NCBI RefSeq assembly: GCF_043677095.1 | Contig: NZ_JBHLJR010000001.1 | Coordinates: forward strand, 838,918-902,917 | Source: Natronococcus roseus | GTDB lineage: Archaea > Halobacteriota > Halobacteria > Halobacteriales > Natrialbaceae | Length of the DNA: 64,000 nucleotides | Direction of reading: 5' to 3' | The notes under the pieces: generated by a model | Database searches by the model: none | What the model saw: the letters and a program-made list of their open reading frames with translations, nothing else | Told to the model about the DNA's origin: nothing | Made by a program: the position numbers and the translations under genes | Shown here: one piece after another, positions 26,501 to 34,561 of the stretch | Position numbering within the stretch: the stretch's first letter is position 1 | Layout of the letters: every line of letters begins with the position of its first letter

Positions 26501-27175
26501 ATGTCCGTCGACGCGTTCAAGCAGCGGTTCGTCCTCGACACGTCGCTGTTTCTCACCGAGGAGATCCGCCGGGACGGCGAGTCGCTCGAGGACGCGGTGA
26601 TCCGGCTGCTCGAGCTGATCGCGAACGCCCGCCTCAACCTCGGCATCTCCTGTTACGTCCCGCCGACGATCCACGACGAGCTGACGACGATGCTCGAGGC
26701 CCGCGGCGTGAGCGAGGAGGTCTACTCGAAGTTAAACACCTGGGTGATCCGCAAACACCCCGATCGGTACGCCGTCTCGATCCCCGCTAACGTCGTCTAC
26801 AGCTTCGTCGACGAGATGAGCGGGCGGGTCGATCGCGGGTTACGGGTCTCCGAGCGGGCGGTCCGTCGCGCCGAGGATAGCGCCGACGAGCTCCTCGAGG
26901 ACCACGAGCACAAGACCGAGGTCGACGCGGTGATCTCCGAACTGCGCGAAAAGTACCGCGACGCGATGCGTACCGGCGTGCTCGACTCCCGGGAGGACTT
27001 CGACCTGCTGATCCTCGCCCGCGAACTCGAGGCCGGCGTCGTCACGGAGGACCGGGGAATCATCGACTGGACGGAGGATTTCGGGCTGCGGTACATCCGC
27101 GGACGGGAGTTTCCGGACCTGCTCGAGCAGTACCTCACGGCGGTCGATTCCGACTCGAAGCGGACGATCGACTGA
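26501..27175 (+). CDS. RNA ligase partner protein, PIN-domain RNase
   Basis: A 224-residue PIN-domain protein of the family named for its co-occurrence with archaeal RNA ligase. The first catalytic Asp is in FVLDTSLFL (Asp13). Further acidic residues lie in the FDLLILARELEAGVVTEDRGI block, which is the typical PIN C-terminal active-site region (VTEDRGIIDW). The family is predicted to cut RNA, perhaps making the ends that the ligase joins. Its neighbour the Rnl3-type ligase lies 1 kb away, divergently transcribed. Confidence 0.88.
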   Translation: MSVDAFKQRFVLDTSLFLTEEIRRDGESLEDAVIRLLELIANARLNLGISCYVPPTIHDELTTMLEARGVSEEVYSKLNTWVIRKHPDRYAVSIPANVVYSFVDEMSGRVDRGLRVSERAVRRAEDSADELLEDHEHKTEVDAVISELREKYRDAMRTGVLDSREDFDLLILARELEAGVVTEDRGIIDWTEDFGLRYIRGREFPDLLEQYLTAVDSDSKRTID

Positions 27176-27319
27176 CCAGCGGCTTCACGGCTCGGCCGTG
27201 TCATACGAGACCGTGGGATATCTACCCTTGGGCAAAACTATCAAACGTTCGTCCGCCTACAACTTCTTCCAATGGTCGTTCGTGTACGAAATAGCTGTAA
27301 CTCTTGCAGGTGCGATCAC

Positions 27320-27327
27320 CCTTATCA
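27320..27327 (+). promoter_or_regulatory. TATA box of TctC lipoprotein gene
   Basis: CCTTATCA lies about 26-31 bases before the GTG proposed as the start of the TctC gene and supports that start over an in-frame TTG 48 bases upstream. Confidence 0.5.
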
Positions 27328-27351
27328 CCGCTTCGGCGGCTACGGTCGGTC

Positions 27352-28362
27352 GTGAACCGACGCAATCTTCTGAAAGGTATCGGTGCAACGTCTGCGATCT
27401 CGCTTAGCGGTCTCGCGGGCTGTCTCGACGACGAGTCGGGTGACGGGGAGTTCCCCTCGGACTCGCTTACGTGGATGATCCCGTGGTCGGAGGGGGGCGG
27501 GACGGACACCTACGCGCGCCAGCTCGAGCCGCTGATGAGCGAGGAGCTGGGCGAGCCGATCGAGATCGACAACAGGGCCGGCGCGGCGAGCCTGCTGGGC
27601 ATCGAGTGGCTCCACGGCCAGGACGACGACGGCTACACGTTCGGGACGGCCAACACCCCCAGCTGGCAGTTCGCCTGGCGGATGGAGGACGTCGAGGCCT
27701 GGGAGCCGACCGAGTTCGAACCGATCGCGTACTTCGGCGTCTTCGGCTACACGATCATCGTCAACGACGACTACGAGGTCGAGGACTACGCCGACCTGCA
27801 GGACGCCTACGCCGACGGCGAACTCGAGAACTTCGCGGTCCAGGGGGTCGGCCACGACAGCCACGTCGCGGCCTACCTGCTCCGGGACGACTACGACCTC
27901 GAGTGGGACAACGTCGTCCCCTACGACGGCGGCGGCGAGGTCAACGAGGCGGTCATCTCCGGCGAGGCGCCCGCGGGCATCGCGACGAACACCTCCGCGA
28001 TTACGGCCGAGGAGTCGGGCAACGTCTCGGCGGTCGTCAACCTGATGGACACCGAGCTCGACGCCTTCCCCGGGATCGACCAGATCACCGACTACGGCGA
28101 CAGCATGGCCTACCTCACCGAGTTCCGTCAGACCCAGATCGCGCCGCCCGGAACGCCGGAGGACGTCCGGGAGGAACTCGAGGCCGCGACCGAGCACGCC
28201 GCGACCCACGAGGAGGCCGAGGAGTGGGCCGAGGAGACGGGGAACATCCTCGAGTTCGGCGACATGGACGACGCCGCCGCTGATATGGAGGGCGCCCTCG
28301 AGGAACTCGAGGAGAACATCGACTTCGAGGAGTTCCAGCAGCAGATCGAGGACGACGAGTAG
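27352..28362 (+). CDS. TctC-type tricarboxylate-binding Tat lipoprotein
   Basis: Substrate-binding protein of the tripartite tricarboxylate transporter (Bug/TctC) family, 336 residues. The N-terminus has a Tat signal (NRRNLLKGIGAT) and a lipobox LAGC at about Cys23. The family pattern is visible in IPWSEGGGTDTYARQL, IDNRAGAASLLGIEW and PYDGGGEVNEAVISGE. Family members bind dicarboxylates, tricarboxylates or other small organic acids. The partner membrane genes TctA and TctB are not next to it: an MFS gene follows convergently and a PIN gene precedes. The GTG start fits the TATA box and leaves a compact signal peptide. Confidence 0.87.
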   Translation: MNRRNLLKGIGATSAISLSGLAGCLDDESGDGEFPSDSLTWMIPWSEGGGTDTYARQLEPLMSEELGEPIEIDNRAGAASLLGIEWLHGQDDDGYTFGTANTPSWQFAWRMEDVEAWEPTEFEPIAYFGVFGYTIIVNDDYEVEDYADLQDAYADGELENFAVQGVGHDSHVAAYLLRDDYDLEWDNVVPYDGGGEVNEAVISGEAPAGIATNTSAITAEESGNVSAVVNLMDTELDAFPGIDQITDYGDSMAYLTEFRQTQIAPPGTPEDVREELEAATEHAATHEEAEEWAEETGNILEFGDMDDAAADMEGALEELEENIDFEEFQQQIEDDE

Positions 28363-28403
28363 CCCCATCGATCGCGACGGCACGTCCGTCCACGTCGCTT
28401 TTC

Positions 28404-29687
28404 TCACTGCGATCGAGCCCGCTCCCGCACCATGAGCCAGCACGCACAGCAGAAGCCGACGGCGACCGTCGCCGCGAGGATGCCGAAGGCGATCCGGTAG
28501 CCGAACTCGGTGTAGGCGACGGTGCCCTCGACGGTCTCGCCGGTCTGGTAGGCGTCGAGGGCTATCCCCATCACTGTCGGCAGGATCGTGCCGCCGACGA
28601 ACCCCGCAGTGTTGACGGTCGCGGTTGCGATCCCGCTCGCGCTCGGCGGGTAGCGTTCCTTGACGACTGACAGCGACAACATCGCGGCGCCGAAGAGGAA
28701 CCCGCAGGCCAGATAGGAGACGGCGACGACGGCGAGCGGCGGCTGACCGAAGACGGGGACGGCGGCGAGCGCGACCGCGAACAGCCCGATCCCGACGGTC
28801 ATCGGCAGCAGCCGTCGTTCGATCCGATCGGAGAACCAGCCGATCGTTGTCGGGCCGAGCAACACGCCGACCGACGCGAGGAGGGTGAAGTAAGACGCCG
28901 TCGTCACGTCGAGTTCGTAGACGACGACGATGTAGGGGACGCCCCACATCCCGACGAGGGTCAACATCGCGCCGTTGCCGGCGAAGAAGACGATCGACAG
29001 CAGCCACTGGTCGAGATCCCGCGCGAGCGTCCGCAGGTGGTTACCCAGCTCCGCGAGCGTGATGTCGGGCTGTTCGGGGACGCCCTCGATCGGTTCGAGT
29101 CCCGCGGCGGCCGGGGACTGGCGCGCGAGAACGAAGACGGCCCCGGCGGCGACGGTGCCGACGACGCCGAGCGCGAGGATCGTCGATCGCCAGCCGAACT
29201 GACCGACGGTGACGGCCAGCGGCGTCGTCGCGAGGATCGCCCCGAGGCCGGCGATACTACCGGTCAGCCCGGTCATCGTCGCGAACTCGTCGGGACGGTA
29301 CCAGTTGGCACAGAATCGCAGGATCGAGACGAAGATGACGCCGCTGCCGAGCCCGATGAGCGCCCGCGAGGCGAACGCCGCGAGGTAGCTCCCGCTCAGG
29401 GCGAACCCGACCGCGCCCAGGCTCAGGACGATCCCGCCGATCGAGCCGACGTAGCGGGGGCCGAGCCGGTCGGCGAGGACGCCGGTGGGAATCTGGATGG
29501 CCGCGTAGATGAGAAAGAAGGAGGCGTGGAGCGTTCCCAGCTGGGCTGCGCTGGTCTCGAAATCGACCGTCAGCTCCTCGGAGATGACGGCCGTCGAGAG
29601 CCGGTGAAGATTGACTAGCAGGAAGACGGTCGCCAGCGCGGCCCACGCCAGCCATCGCCGCTTCGTCGGGTCCGACAGAACGTTCAC
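28404..29687 (-). CDS. Major facilitator superfamily transporter
   Basis: Twelve-span MFS protein of 427 residues starting at a GTG. The MFS loop 2-3 motif appears as PTGVLADRLGPRYVG, and GWFSDRIERRLLP appears after span 8, as expected. The general look is of the anion:cation or hexuronate-type symporter families, but the substrate cannot be given. The protein lacks long extra-membrane domains. It is convergent with the TctC lipoprotein gene, about 40 bases apart; a shared transport theme is possible but unproven. Confidence 0.87.
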   Translation of the reverse strand: MNVLSDPTKRRWLAWAALATVFLLVNLHRLSTAVISEELTVDFETSAAQLGTLHASFFLIYAAIQIPTGVLADRLGPRYVGSIGGIVLSLGAVGFALSGSYLAAFASRALIGLGSGVIFVSILRFCANWYRPDEFATMTGLTGSIAGLGAILATTPLAVTVGQFGWRSTILALGVVGTVAAGAVFVLARQSPAAAGLEPIEGVPEQPDITLAELGNHLRTLARDLDQWLLSIVFFAGNGAMLTLVGMWGVPYIVVVYELDVTTASYFTLLASVGVLLGPTTIGWFSDRIERRLLPMTVGIGLFAVALAAVPVFGQPPLAVVAVSYLACGFLFGAAMLSLSVVKERYPPSASGIATATVNTAGFVGGTILPTVMGIALDAYQTGETVEGTVAYTEFGYRIAFGILAATVAVGFCCACWLMVRERARSQ

Positions 29688-29804
29688 GCCGGAGGGGTTT
29701 CTCGAGGGGTAAAGTAAGCGTTCGGAGACCCGTCGGTCTTGCCGATTCGCGAGCGCGGCGGCTCCCGGGTTTGCGGTCGGAAAACGACTATCGCTCGAGT
29801 CGGA

Positions 29805-30071
29805 TTAGATGCGGCCGACGTTCTCGACGCCGACGCTCTCGACGCCGTCGACTTCGGAGAAGTTCTCCTCGACGGCTTCCGTGCCGCCCGAGCCGTCGGG
29901 GACGATGACGGTCGGGTAGAGGGCGATGAGGCCGAACGCGACGTCCTCGCGCTCGACGCCGTTGATTTTGGCACCCTCGGGGAGGGCGCTCTCGAGGCGC
30001 TCCTGGAGCGCGTCGAGGTCGATATCGGGGCTGTCCGGCATGACCTTGATTTTGGCAGCGACTTTACCCAT
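29805..30071 (-). CDS. Translation elongation factor EF-1 beta
   Basis: Archaeal guanine-nucleotide exchange factor for EF-1 alpha, 88 residues, the usual compact size. It opens GKVAAKIKVMPDSPDIDLDA and has the conserved FGLIALYPTVIVPD strand. It lies 12 bases downstream of the small zinc-finger gene on the same strand, an arrangement also known from Haloferax, so they are probably co-transcribed. Confidence 0.93.
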   Translation of the reverse strand: MGKVAAKIKVMPDSPDIDLDALQERLESALPEGAKINGVEREDVAFGLIALYPTVIVPDGSGGTEAVEENFSEVDGVESVGVENVGRI

Positions 30072-30083
30072 TGTAGTAGTACC

Positions 30084-30263
30084 TTATGGTCCCATGAATC
30101 CGCAGTCAGGACACTCGTAGAGGTTGCTCTGCTTGCGGCACTTGGCACAGCGGAAGACGCGCGTGCCGCAGTCGGGACACTTGAACGCGGCGGCGTTCGT
30201 GCCCGCGATGTTGATTCCACAGGAGACACAGGAGCGTCTGTCCTGCCCGTCCGTCGTACTCAT
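30084..30263 (-). CDS. Small CPxCG zinc-finger protein (HVO_2753 type)
   Basis: A 59-residue protein with four Cys pairs: CVSCG, CPDCG, CAKC and CPDCG, enough for two zinc sites. Size, motif order and position before EF-1 beta match the Haloferax HVO_2753 family (also called a predicted Zn-ribbon RNA-binding protein), reported to influence swarming and biofilm formation. Its start is the ATG at MSTTDGQ. A TATA box lies about 25 bases before it. It is the first gene of a two-gene unit with EF-1 beta. Confidence 0.88.
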   Translation of the reverse strand: MSTTDGQDRRSCVSCGINIAGTNAAAFKCPDCGTRVFRCAKCRKQSNLYECPDCGFMGP

Positions 30264-30283
30264 ACCCCTCCCTTTTTGCCCGT

Positions 30284-30293
30284 CGTTTTTAAC
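30284..30293 (-). promoter_or_regulatory. TATA box of zinc-finger/EF-1 beta operon
   Basis: Minus-strand GGTTAAAAAC lies about 21-30 bases before the ATG of the small zinc-finger gene. Confidence 0.6.
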
Positions 30294-30413
30294 CCTTGCG
30301 AGGTCGTTCTCGCCGGGCGAAACCCCGCTCGAGGCGATCGCCTCGTCCGCTACTGCCGATCGAAGGCGAGTCGAACTCAACATTCAAACCCGTGTAGGAC
30401 GAACTCTCCTCGA

Positions 30414-31772
30414 ATGCGCCTCGACGACTACATCGAGAGCCTCGAACCCGACGAGGAGGCAGAGCGACGCCGGCTCGCGAAGGAGAAGTCCTACGCGATC
30501 ACCGACCACCTCGAGGAGTTCGAGCGCAACTTCGAGCGGGCGCTGTCGGGCGACAGCCTCGTGGGGTCGACCGCACCCTCGATCTTCGTCGGGCGCTCGA
30601 ACTACCCCGACATCCCGATCGGGGTGCTCTCGCCGGTCGGAGACGAGGGCGCGGCCGAGGAGTACGTCACGGACGGCGACTGGTACCGGCAGGGGTACGG
30701 GATCGACGACGTGCTCCAGCGCCGGACCGGACTCCTGAACTCGAACAAGCGCGCGAACGTCGACTCCCCGAGCATCGCCAGTCGGCTGGCGCCGACCGTC
30801 CACGACAGCTGGGACGGGTTCGTCGGCGTCCAGCGGGAGGTCGCCATCGCCGACCGCCCCGTCGACCTCGAGATCGGGCTGGACGACAAACCGGATCTCG
30901 GGCTCGAGCCGGGAACCGACGTCGCGACCCCTCGCGGTCCCCGCGTGAACGCCCGGAACGCCGAACTGCGGGAGAATCCCCACGTTCCGCGCCCGGTCAA
31001 GAAGACCCTCGAGGACGACGACTGGCAGGCCCAGGGCGCGATGACCTACCTCTACCGGCGCGGGTTCGACGTCTACGAGATCAACTCGATCCTCTCGGCG
31101 GGCGCGCTCGGCGAGCGCGACCAGCGCCGGCTCGTCCCCACGCGGTGGTCGATCACGGCCGTCGACGACACGGTCGGCCAGTTCCTGCGCGGACGCATCC
31201 GGAACGAGCCGAGCATCGACGAGGTCCAGGTGCGGGTCAACGAGTACATGGGCAACCGCTACTGGATCGTCCTGGCGCCCGGCACCTGGGAGTTCGAGCT
31301 CGTCGAAATGAAGGCCCCGGGCAGCATCTGGAACCCCAATCCGGACGACGAGGTCTGGCTCCAGAGCGCCAGCGAGGGGTATGAGGGACGGACGAGCTAC
31401 GTCGAGGAGACCGCGGGCGCCTACTACGCCGCTCGCCTGGGGGTCCTCGAGTACCTCGAGTCGATCGGCCGCCAGGCGAAGTGTCTGGTGCTCCGGGAGG
31501 TCAGCGACCGCTACTGGGCGCCCGTCGGCGTCTGGCAGGTCCGCGAGAGCGTCCGCAACGCCTTCGACGGCGTCCCGGGCGAGGCCAGCGAACTGTCACT
31601 CGAGGGCAGGGAGGGCCTCGCCGGGAAGTACGGCGAGGCCGAAACCTTCCACGATGCGGTCGCCGGCCTCGCGCCCCAGCTACCGATCTCCGCGGCTCGG
31701 CTCCGGCGCAAGTCCGAACTCGCCGCGGGGCTGCAGTCGAACCTGAGCGCCTTCTCGAGCACCGACGGCTGA
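30414..31772 (+). CDS. nreA: NreA-type DNA repair protein
   Basis: Archaeal Nre protein of 452 residues, a family linked to repair of UV and crosslink damage together with PCNA. The opening MRLDDYIESLEPDE and the motifs APSIFVGRSNYPDIPIGVL and WYRQGYGIDDVLQRR fit the family. The C-terminus ends QSNLSAFSS, a PCNA-interacting (QxxLxxF) peptide lacking the second aromatic residue. The start is the ATG at MRLDDY; in-frame upstream sequence overlaps the zinc-finger gene on the other strand. Its TGA supplies the first base of a repeat element. Confidence 0.9.
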   Translation: MRLDDYIESLEPDEEAERRRLAKEKSYAITDHLEEFERNFERALSGDSLVGSTAPSIFVGRSNYPDIPIGVLSPVGDEGAAEEYVTDGDWYRQGYGIDDVLQRRTGLLNSNKRANVDSPSIASRLAPTVHDSWDGFVGVQREVAIADRPVDLEIGLDDKPDLGLEPGTDVATPRGPRVNARNAELRENPHVPRPVKKTLEDDDWQAQGAMTYLYRRGFDVYEINSILSAGALGERDQRRLVPTRWSITAVDDTVGQFLRGRIRNEPSIDEVQVRVNEYMGNRYWIVLAPGTWEFELVEMKAPGSIWNPNPDDEVWLQSASEGYEGRTSYVEETAGAYYAARLGVLEYLESIGRQAKCLVLREVSDRYWAPVGVWQVRESVRNAFDGVPGEASELSLEGREGLAGKYGEAETFHDAVAGLAPQLPISAARLRRKSELAAGLQSNLSAFSSTDG

Positions 31773-31864
31773 TACGGATTGCTGTAACGATGTACCGGCG
31801 CAACCGCGACCCGTGCGGCGGTTGCGCCGGTAATGACTTACAGTAAACCGTATGAGTCGCGAGA
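31772..31864 (+). repeat. 93-base double-palindrome element, copy 1
   Basis: Outer arms ATACGGATTGCTGTA and TACAGTAAACCGTAT are imperfect inverted repeats. Inner arms ACCGGCGCAACCGC and GCGGTTGCGCCGGT (31794-31807 and 31818-31831) are perfect over 14 bases with a 10-base loop. The conserved block then runs on through AGTCGCG. The copy near 58.4 kb is 84/93 identical on the other strand. The first base is the last base of the NreA stop codon. The plan fits a miniature transposable element or palindrome-associated element; a terminator-like role is also possible. Confidence 0.85.
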
Positions 31865-31909
31865 TTCCGAAACCCCTTCCTCTAAGCGGACGCCGAACGT
31901 AGACGATCC

Positions 31910-32065
31910 ATGCTTCCGTTCCTCGGTCCCGACCTCGTCCCGATCCTGGCGATGCTCGTTCTTCTCGTCGGGGTTCCCGCCTTCGTCGTCGTCGTTCTGG
32001 CGGTGGTTTCGGGGTACATTCGACACGACGCGGAGCAGCGACTGGCCGAACTCGAGGAGGAGTAG
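31910..32065 (+). CDS. 51-residue single-span membrane protein
   Basis: Short gene reading MLPFLGPDLVP, one hydrophobic segment of about 24 residues (ILAMLVLLVGVPAF and onward), then a charged tail HDAEQRLAELEEE. This plan of one span plus an acidic coiled tail is common among small haloarchaeal proteins. Codon use matches the genome. It follows the repeat element by 45 bases. No function can be proposed. Confidence 0.65.
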   Translation: MLPFLGPDLVPILAMLVLLVGVPAFVVVVLAVVSGYIRHDAEQRLAELEEE

Positions 32066-32142
32066 TCCGGGTTTTCGTCGACGGCGACCAGCCGGTCAGG
32101 AATCGGCGCTCGTACCCGTCGATCCGCTTCACCGATCGGGGG

Positions 32143-33225
32143 TCAGTCGTCGGCCGTCCCGGGATCGGCACCGGGAACGTCTCGGGAGGTCGACTCGAGG
32201 CGGACGTCGTCGGCCGTAAGCGCGGTCTCGTTGAAGACGTTCAGTCCGGCCTTGAACACGGCGAGCAACACGGGTCCGAGGAACAGGCCCATGATTCCGA
32301 GCAGGTAGATGCCGCCGATGACGCCGATCAGGACGACGGCGGGGTGGAGGCCGGTACGGCGGTCGACGAAGATCGCCCGCAGGTAGTTGTCGACGACCGA
32401 GAGCACGGCGAGCCCGTACAGCAGCAACGCGATCCCAGGAAGCGGGCCCGCCGTCATCAGGAGGTAGGCGACGGCGGGCCCCCAGACGAGCCAGACGCCG
32501 ATCGCCGGGAGGAAGGAGACGACGACCATGACGATCGTCCAGAAGGCGACGTTGGGGACGCCGAGCAGGTAGAAGCCGAGCCCGCCGAGCAGTCCCTCGA
32601 CGACGGCGACGAAGACGTGGCTCTTTATCACCGCCCACGTGACGACGTCGACCTCCGTGAACAGCTCGTCGCGCACCTCGTCCTCGAGCGGGGCCACCGC
32701 CGCCAGCCAGCCGACGAACGTCCGCCCGTCGGCGAGCAGGTAGTACAGCAGGAAGACGAGGACCAACAGCCCGAGGCTCAGTCGGATGCTCGCGTCCACC
32801 AGCCCGACCAGCTCACCCAGCATGACGTCGACCGCGTTGTCGAACAGCCCGTTCACCTCCGCGACCAGCTGCGCGCGGGTCGCCGCGACCAGTTCGGGAT
32901 CGATCCCGAGTCCGATCGCCCACTCGCTGGCGGTCTCGATGGCGGCCGCCTCGTCGAACCGGTTCAGAAAGGAAAATACCGTCTGTACGGTGACGATCGA
33001 GAGATAGAGGATCGGGATGACCGCGGCGACGATGGCGACGCCGGTGAGAGCGAGCGCCGACGGTCGAGAACCGATTCGTCCCTCGAGCCGTTCGTGGGCG
33101 GGGTAGAGCACGAACGCGAGCAACGCAGCGGCCAGCACGTACTGTAACAGCGGCGCGAGGATGAGCGTCGTGACCGCCGCGAGGGCGAGAAGGAGGAGGG
33201 CGAAGAACGTGGTTCTGACGTCCAT
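32143..33225 (-). CDS. AI-2E family (UPF0118) membrane transporter
   Basis: Polytopic membrane protein of 360 residues of the AI-2E/PerM family, which includes a bacterial autoinducer-2 exporter and sodium/proton antiporters. About eight spans are predicted, with the long soluble segment between spans 3 and 4 (LNRFDEAAAIETASEWAIG) and the conserved VVEGLLGGLGFYLLGVPNVAFW region. In haloarchaea its substrate is unknown. An acidic tail of about 20 residues ends the protein. Confidence 0.85.
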   Translation of the reverse strand: MDVRTTFFALLLLALAAVTTLILAPLLQYVLAAALLAFVLYPAHERLEGRIGSRPSALALTGVAIVAAVIPILYLSIVTVQTVFSFLNRFDEAAAIETASEWAIGLGIDPELVAATRAQLVAEVNGLFDNAVDVMLGELVGLVDASIRLSLGLLVLVFLLYYLLADGRTFVGWLAAVAPLEDEVRDELFTEVDVVTWAVIKSHVFVAVVEGLLGGLGFYLLGVPNVAFWTIVMVVVSFLPAIGVWLVWGPAVAYLLMTAGPLPGIALLLYGLAVLSVVDNYLRAIFVDRRTGLHPAVVLIGVIGGIYLLGIMGLFLGPVLLAVFKAGLNVFNETALTADDVRLESTSRDVPGADPGTADD

Positions 33226-33334
33226 ACGCTACGCACGTCATGAATGTATGTAAATCTTGACCTTCAAGAATACTAATGTAACGTCCGACGGCCGTCGTAC
33301 GGTCGTCGGACGTGCGGTACGGTCTCGAGCCGGC

Positions 33335-33799
33335 TCAGTCCGTCGTCTCGGCGTCGACGGAGTCGAACTTCTCGAAGGCCTCCTCGGTGAGGTCGCCCGT
33401 GGTGTCGACGATGTCGGCCCACTCCTCGTTGTCGGGGGCGATGTCGAGCAGGCGCGCGATCTTCATGATCGAGAGGTGGTACACTCGCTGGCGACCCGGT
33501 TCCTCCTCCCAGACGATCACGTTACACGGGAAGAGCCCGCCCATCCGCATCGTCTGGTCGAGCGCCCGGTCCGCGATCTCGGGGTTGCAGGCCCCCAGCA
33601 CGTAGTAGGGATCCCGGTCGGCGTCGACCTTCTCGTTGAGCAGTTCGGAGGGGGAGAACTCGACGGGGATGCCGAAGCCGACCTCCTCGCAGATCTCGCG
33701 GACGTGTTCGATCGCCTCCTCGTGATCCATCTCGAGGACGGCCTGTTTCTCGCCGACGTCGTCGGGATCGATCTCGGCCGGATCGATTGGGAGACTCAT
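33335..33799 (-). CDS. DUF302 domain protein
   Basis: Soluble protein of 154 residues with one DUF302 domain, recognised from the pattern CEEVGFGIPVEFSPSELLNEK, YVLGACNPEIADRAL and FPCNVIVWEEEPGRQRVYHLS. The family has an unknown function and often sits near thioredoxin or sulfur-handling genes, but not here. The ATG at MSLPIDPAEID is used because residues before it are not family-like. Confidence 0.82.
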   Translation of the reverse strand: MSLPIDPAEIDPDDVGEKQAVLEMDHEEAIEHVREICEEVGFGIPVEFSPSELLNEKVDADRDPYYVLGACNPEIADRALDQTMRMGGLFPCNVIVWEEEPGRQRVYHLSIMKIARLLDIAPDNEEWADIVDTTGDLTEEAFEKFDSVDAETTD

Positions 33800-33856
33800 A
33801 TCAGGACAGTCGGTCGGGAGCCACAAAAGCTCCACCGTCGCGGCTGCCGTTCGTCC

Positions 33857-34555
33857 TCAGATCGGGATCGGCAGCCACTCGAGGTACTGGAGAAAGCGCG
33901 TCGGGTCGAACAGCGGATCGTGCAGGACCAGCCAGTCCAGCAGGACGAGCCCGGCGCCGTGAGCGATCACCGACGGGAGGATGGAGTTGGACTTGTAGTC
34001 GACGGCGCCGAAGAGGATGTCCGTCGGTCCCGACAGCAGGAACTCGAGGGGTGGTTTCGACATGTGGTGGATCATGTAGACGACGGGGCTGATCAGGACG
34101 GCCTTGAACCCGATCTCCCGGACCCCGACACAGAGCAGTCCCCGATAGTAGGTCTCGGCGGCCAGCGCGAGCGCGAACAGCTGGATCGCGTGAGGGACGA
34201 ACTCGCCGGGCGCGGCCGAGGTCTCCCACATCGGATAGAAGGCCCGGATCGTCGGGAGCGTCGACCCCACGAGGTAGAACGGGAGGACGAAAAGCGAGAG
34301 CAAGACGGCGTTGCGGACGGCGGTTCGGTTGACGTTCCAGCCGATGTGATTGCCGTGGGTGAGCCCGAGAACGAGCGGACCGCCGATCAGCAGGATCGAG
34401 TCGACGACGACGCGACGCTCGAGTTCGCCGGGCACCAGCTGCATCCACAGCAGGGTGAGGACGGCCCCGGTCAGCAGCGACTTCTGGAACCAGCTGAGCC
34501 CGTCGAGCCGGTCCGGAAGCCAGTCGACGCCGCTCCGTTCGCCCTCGGCCGACAC
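33857..34555 (-). CDS. CPBP-like intramembrane protease homologue, altered motif
   Basis: Membrane protein of 232 residues with about seven spans. It resembles the CPBP (CAAX protease/bacteriocin-processing) family. The first motif is AETYYRG, where active members have EExxxR, so one of the paired glutamates is missing. Later His-containing helices (YMIHHMSK and SVIAHGAGLVLLD) fit the second and third motifs. It may be an inactive or altered enzyme. It lies seven bases downstream of the small gene on the same strand. Family assignment is moderate. Confidence 0.68.
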   Translation of the reverse strand: MSAEGERSGVDWLPDRLDGLSWFQKSLLTGAVLTLLWMQLVPGELERRVVVDSILLIGGPLVLGLTHGNHIGWNVNRTAVRNAVLLSLFVLPFYLVGSTLPTIRAFYPMWETSAAPGEFVPHAIQLFALALAAETYYRGLLCVGVREIGFKAVLISPVVYMIHHMSKPPLEFLLSGPTDILFGAVDYKSNSILPSVIAHGAGLVLLDWLVLHDPLFDPTRFLQYLEWLPIPI

Positions 34556-34561
34556 GGGTGG

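Noticed and set aside
29739..30413. 225-codon upstream extension of NreA
   Set aside because: It overlaps EF-1 beta and the zinc-finger gene on the other strand; the NreA family begins at MRLDDY.
31680..32171. Frames through the 93-base element (YRRNR and GCAG peptides)
   Set aside because: The same peptide pieces arise from both copies of the palindrome in different frames, so they are by-products of the repeat.
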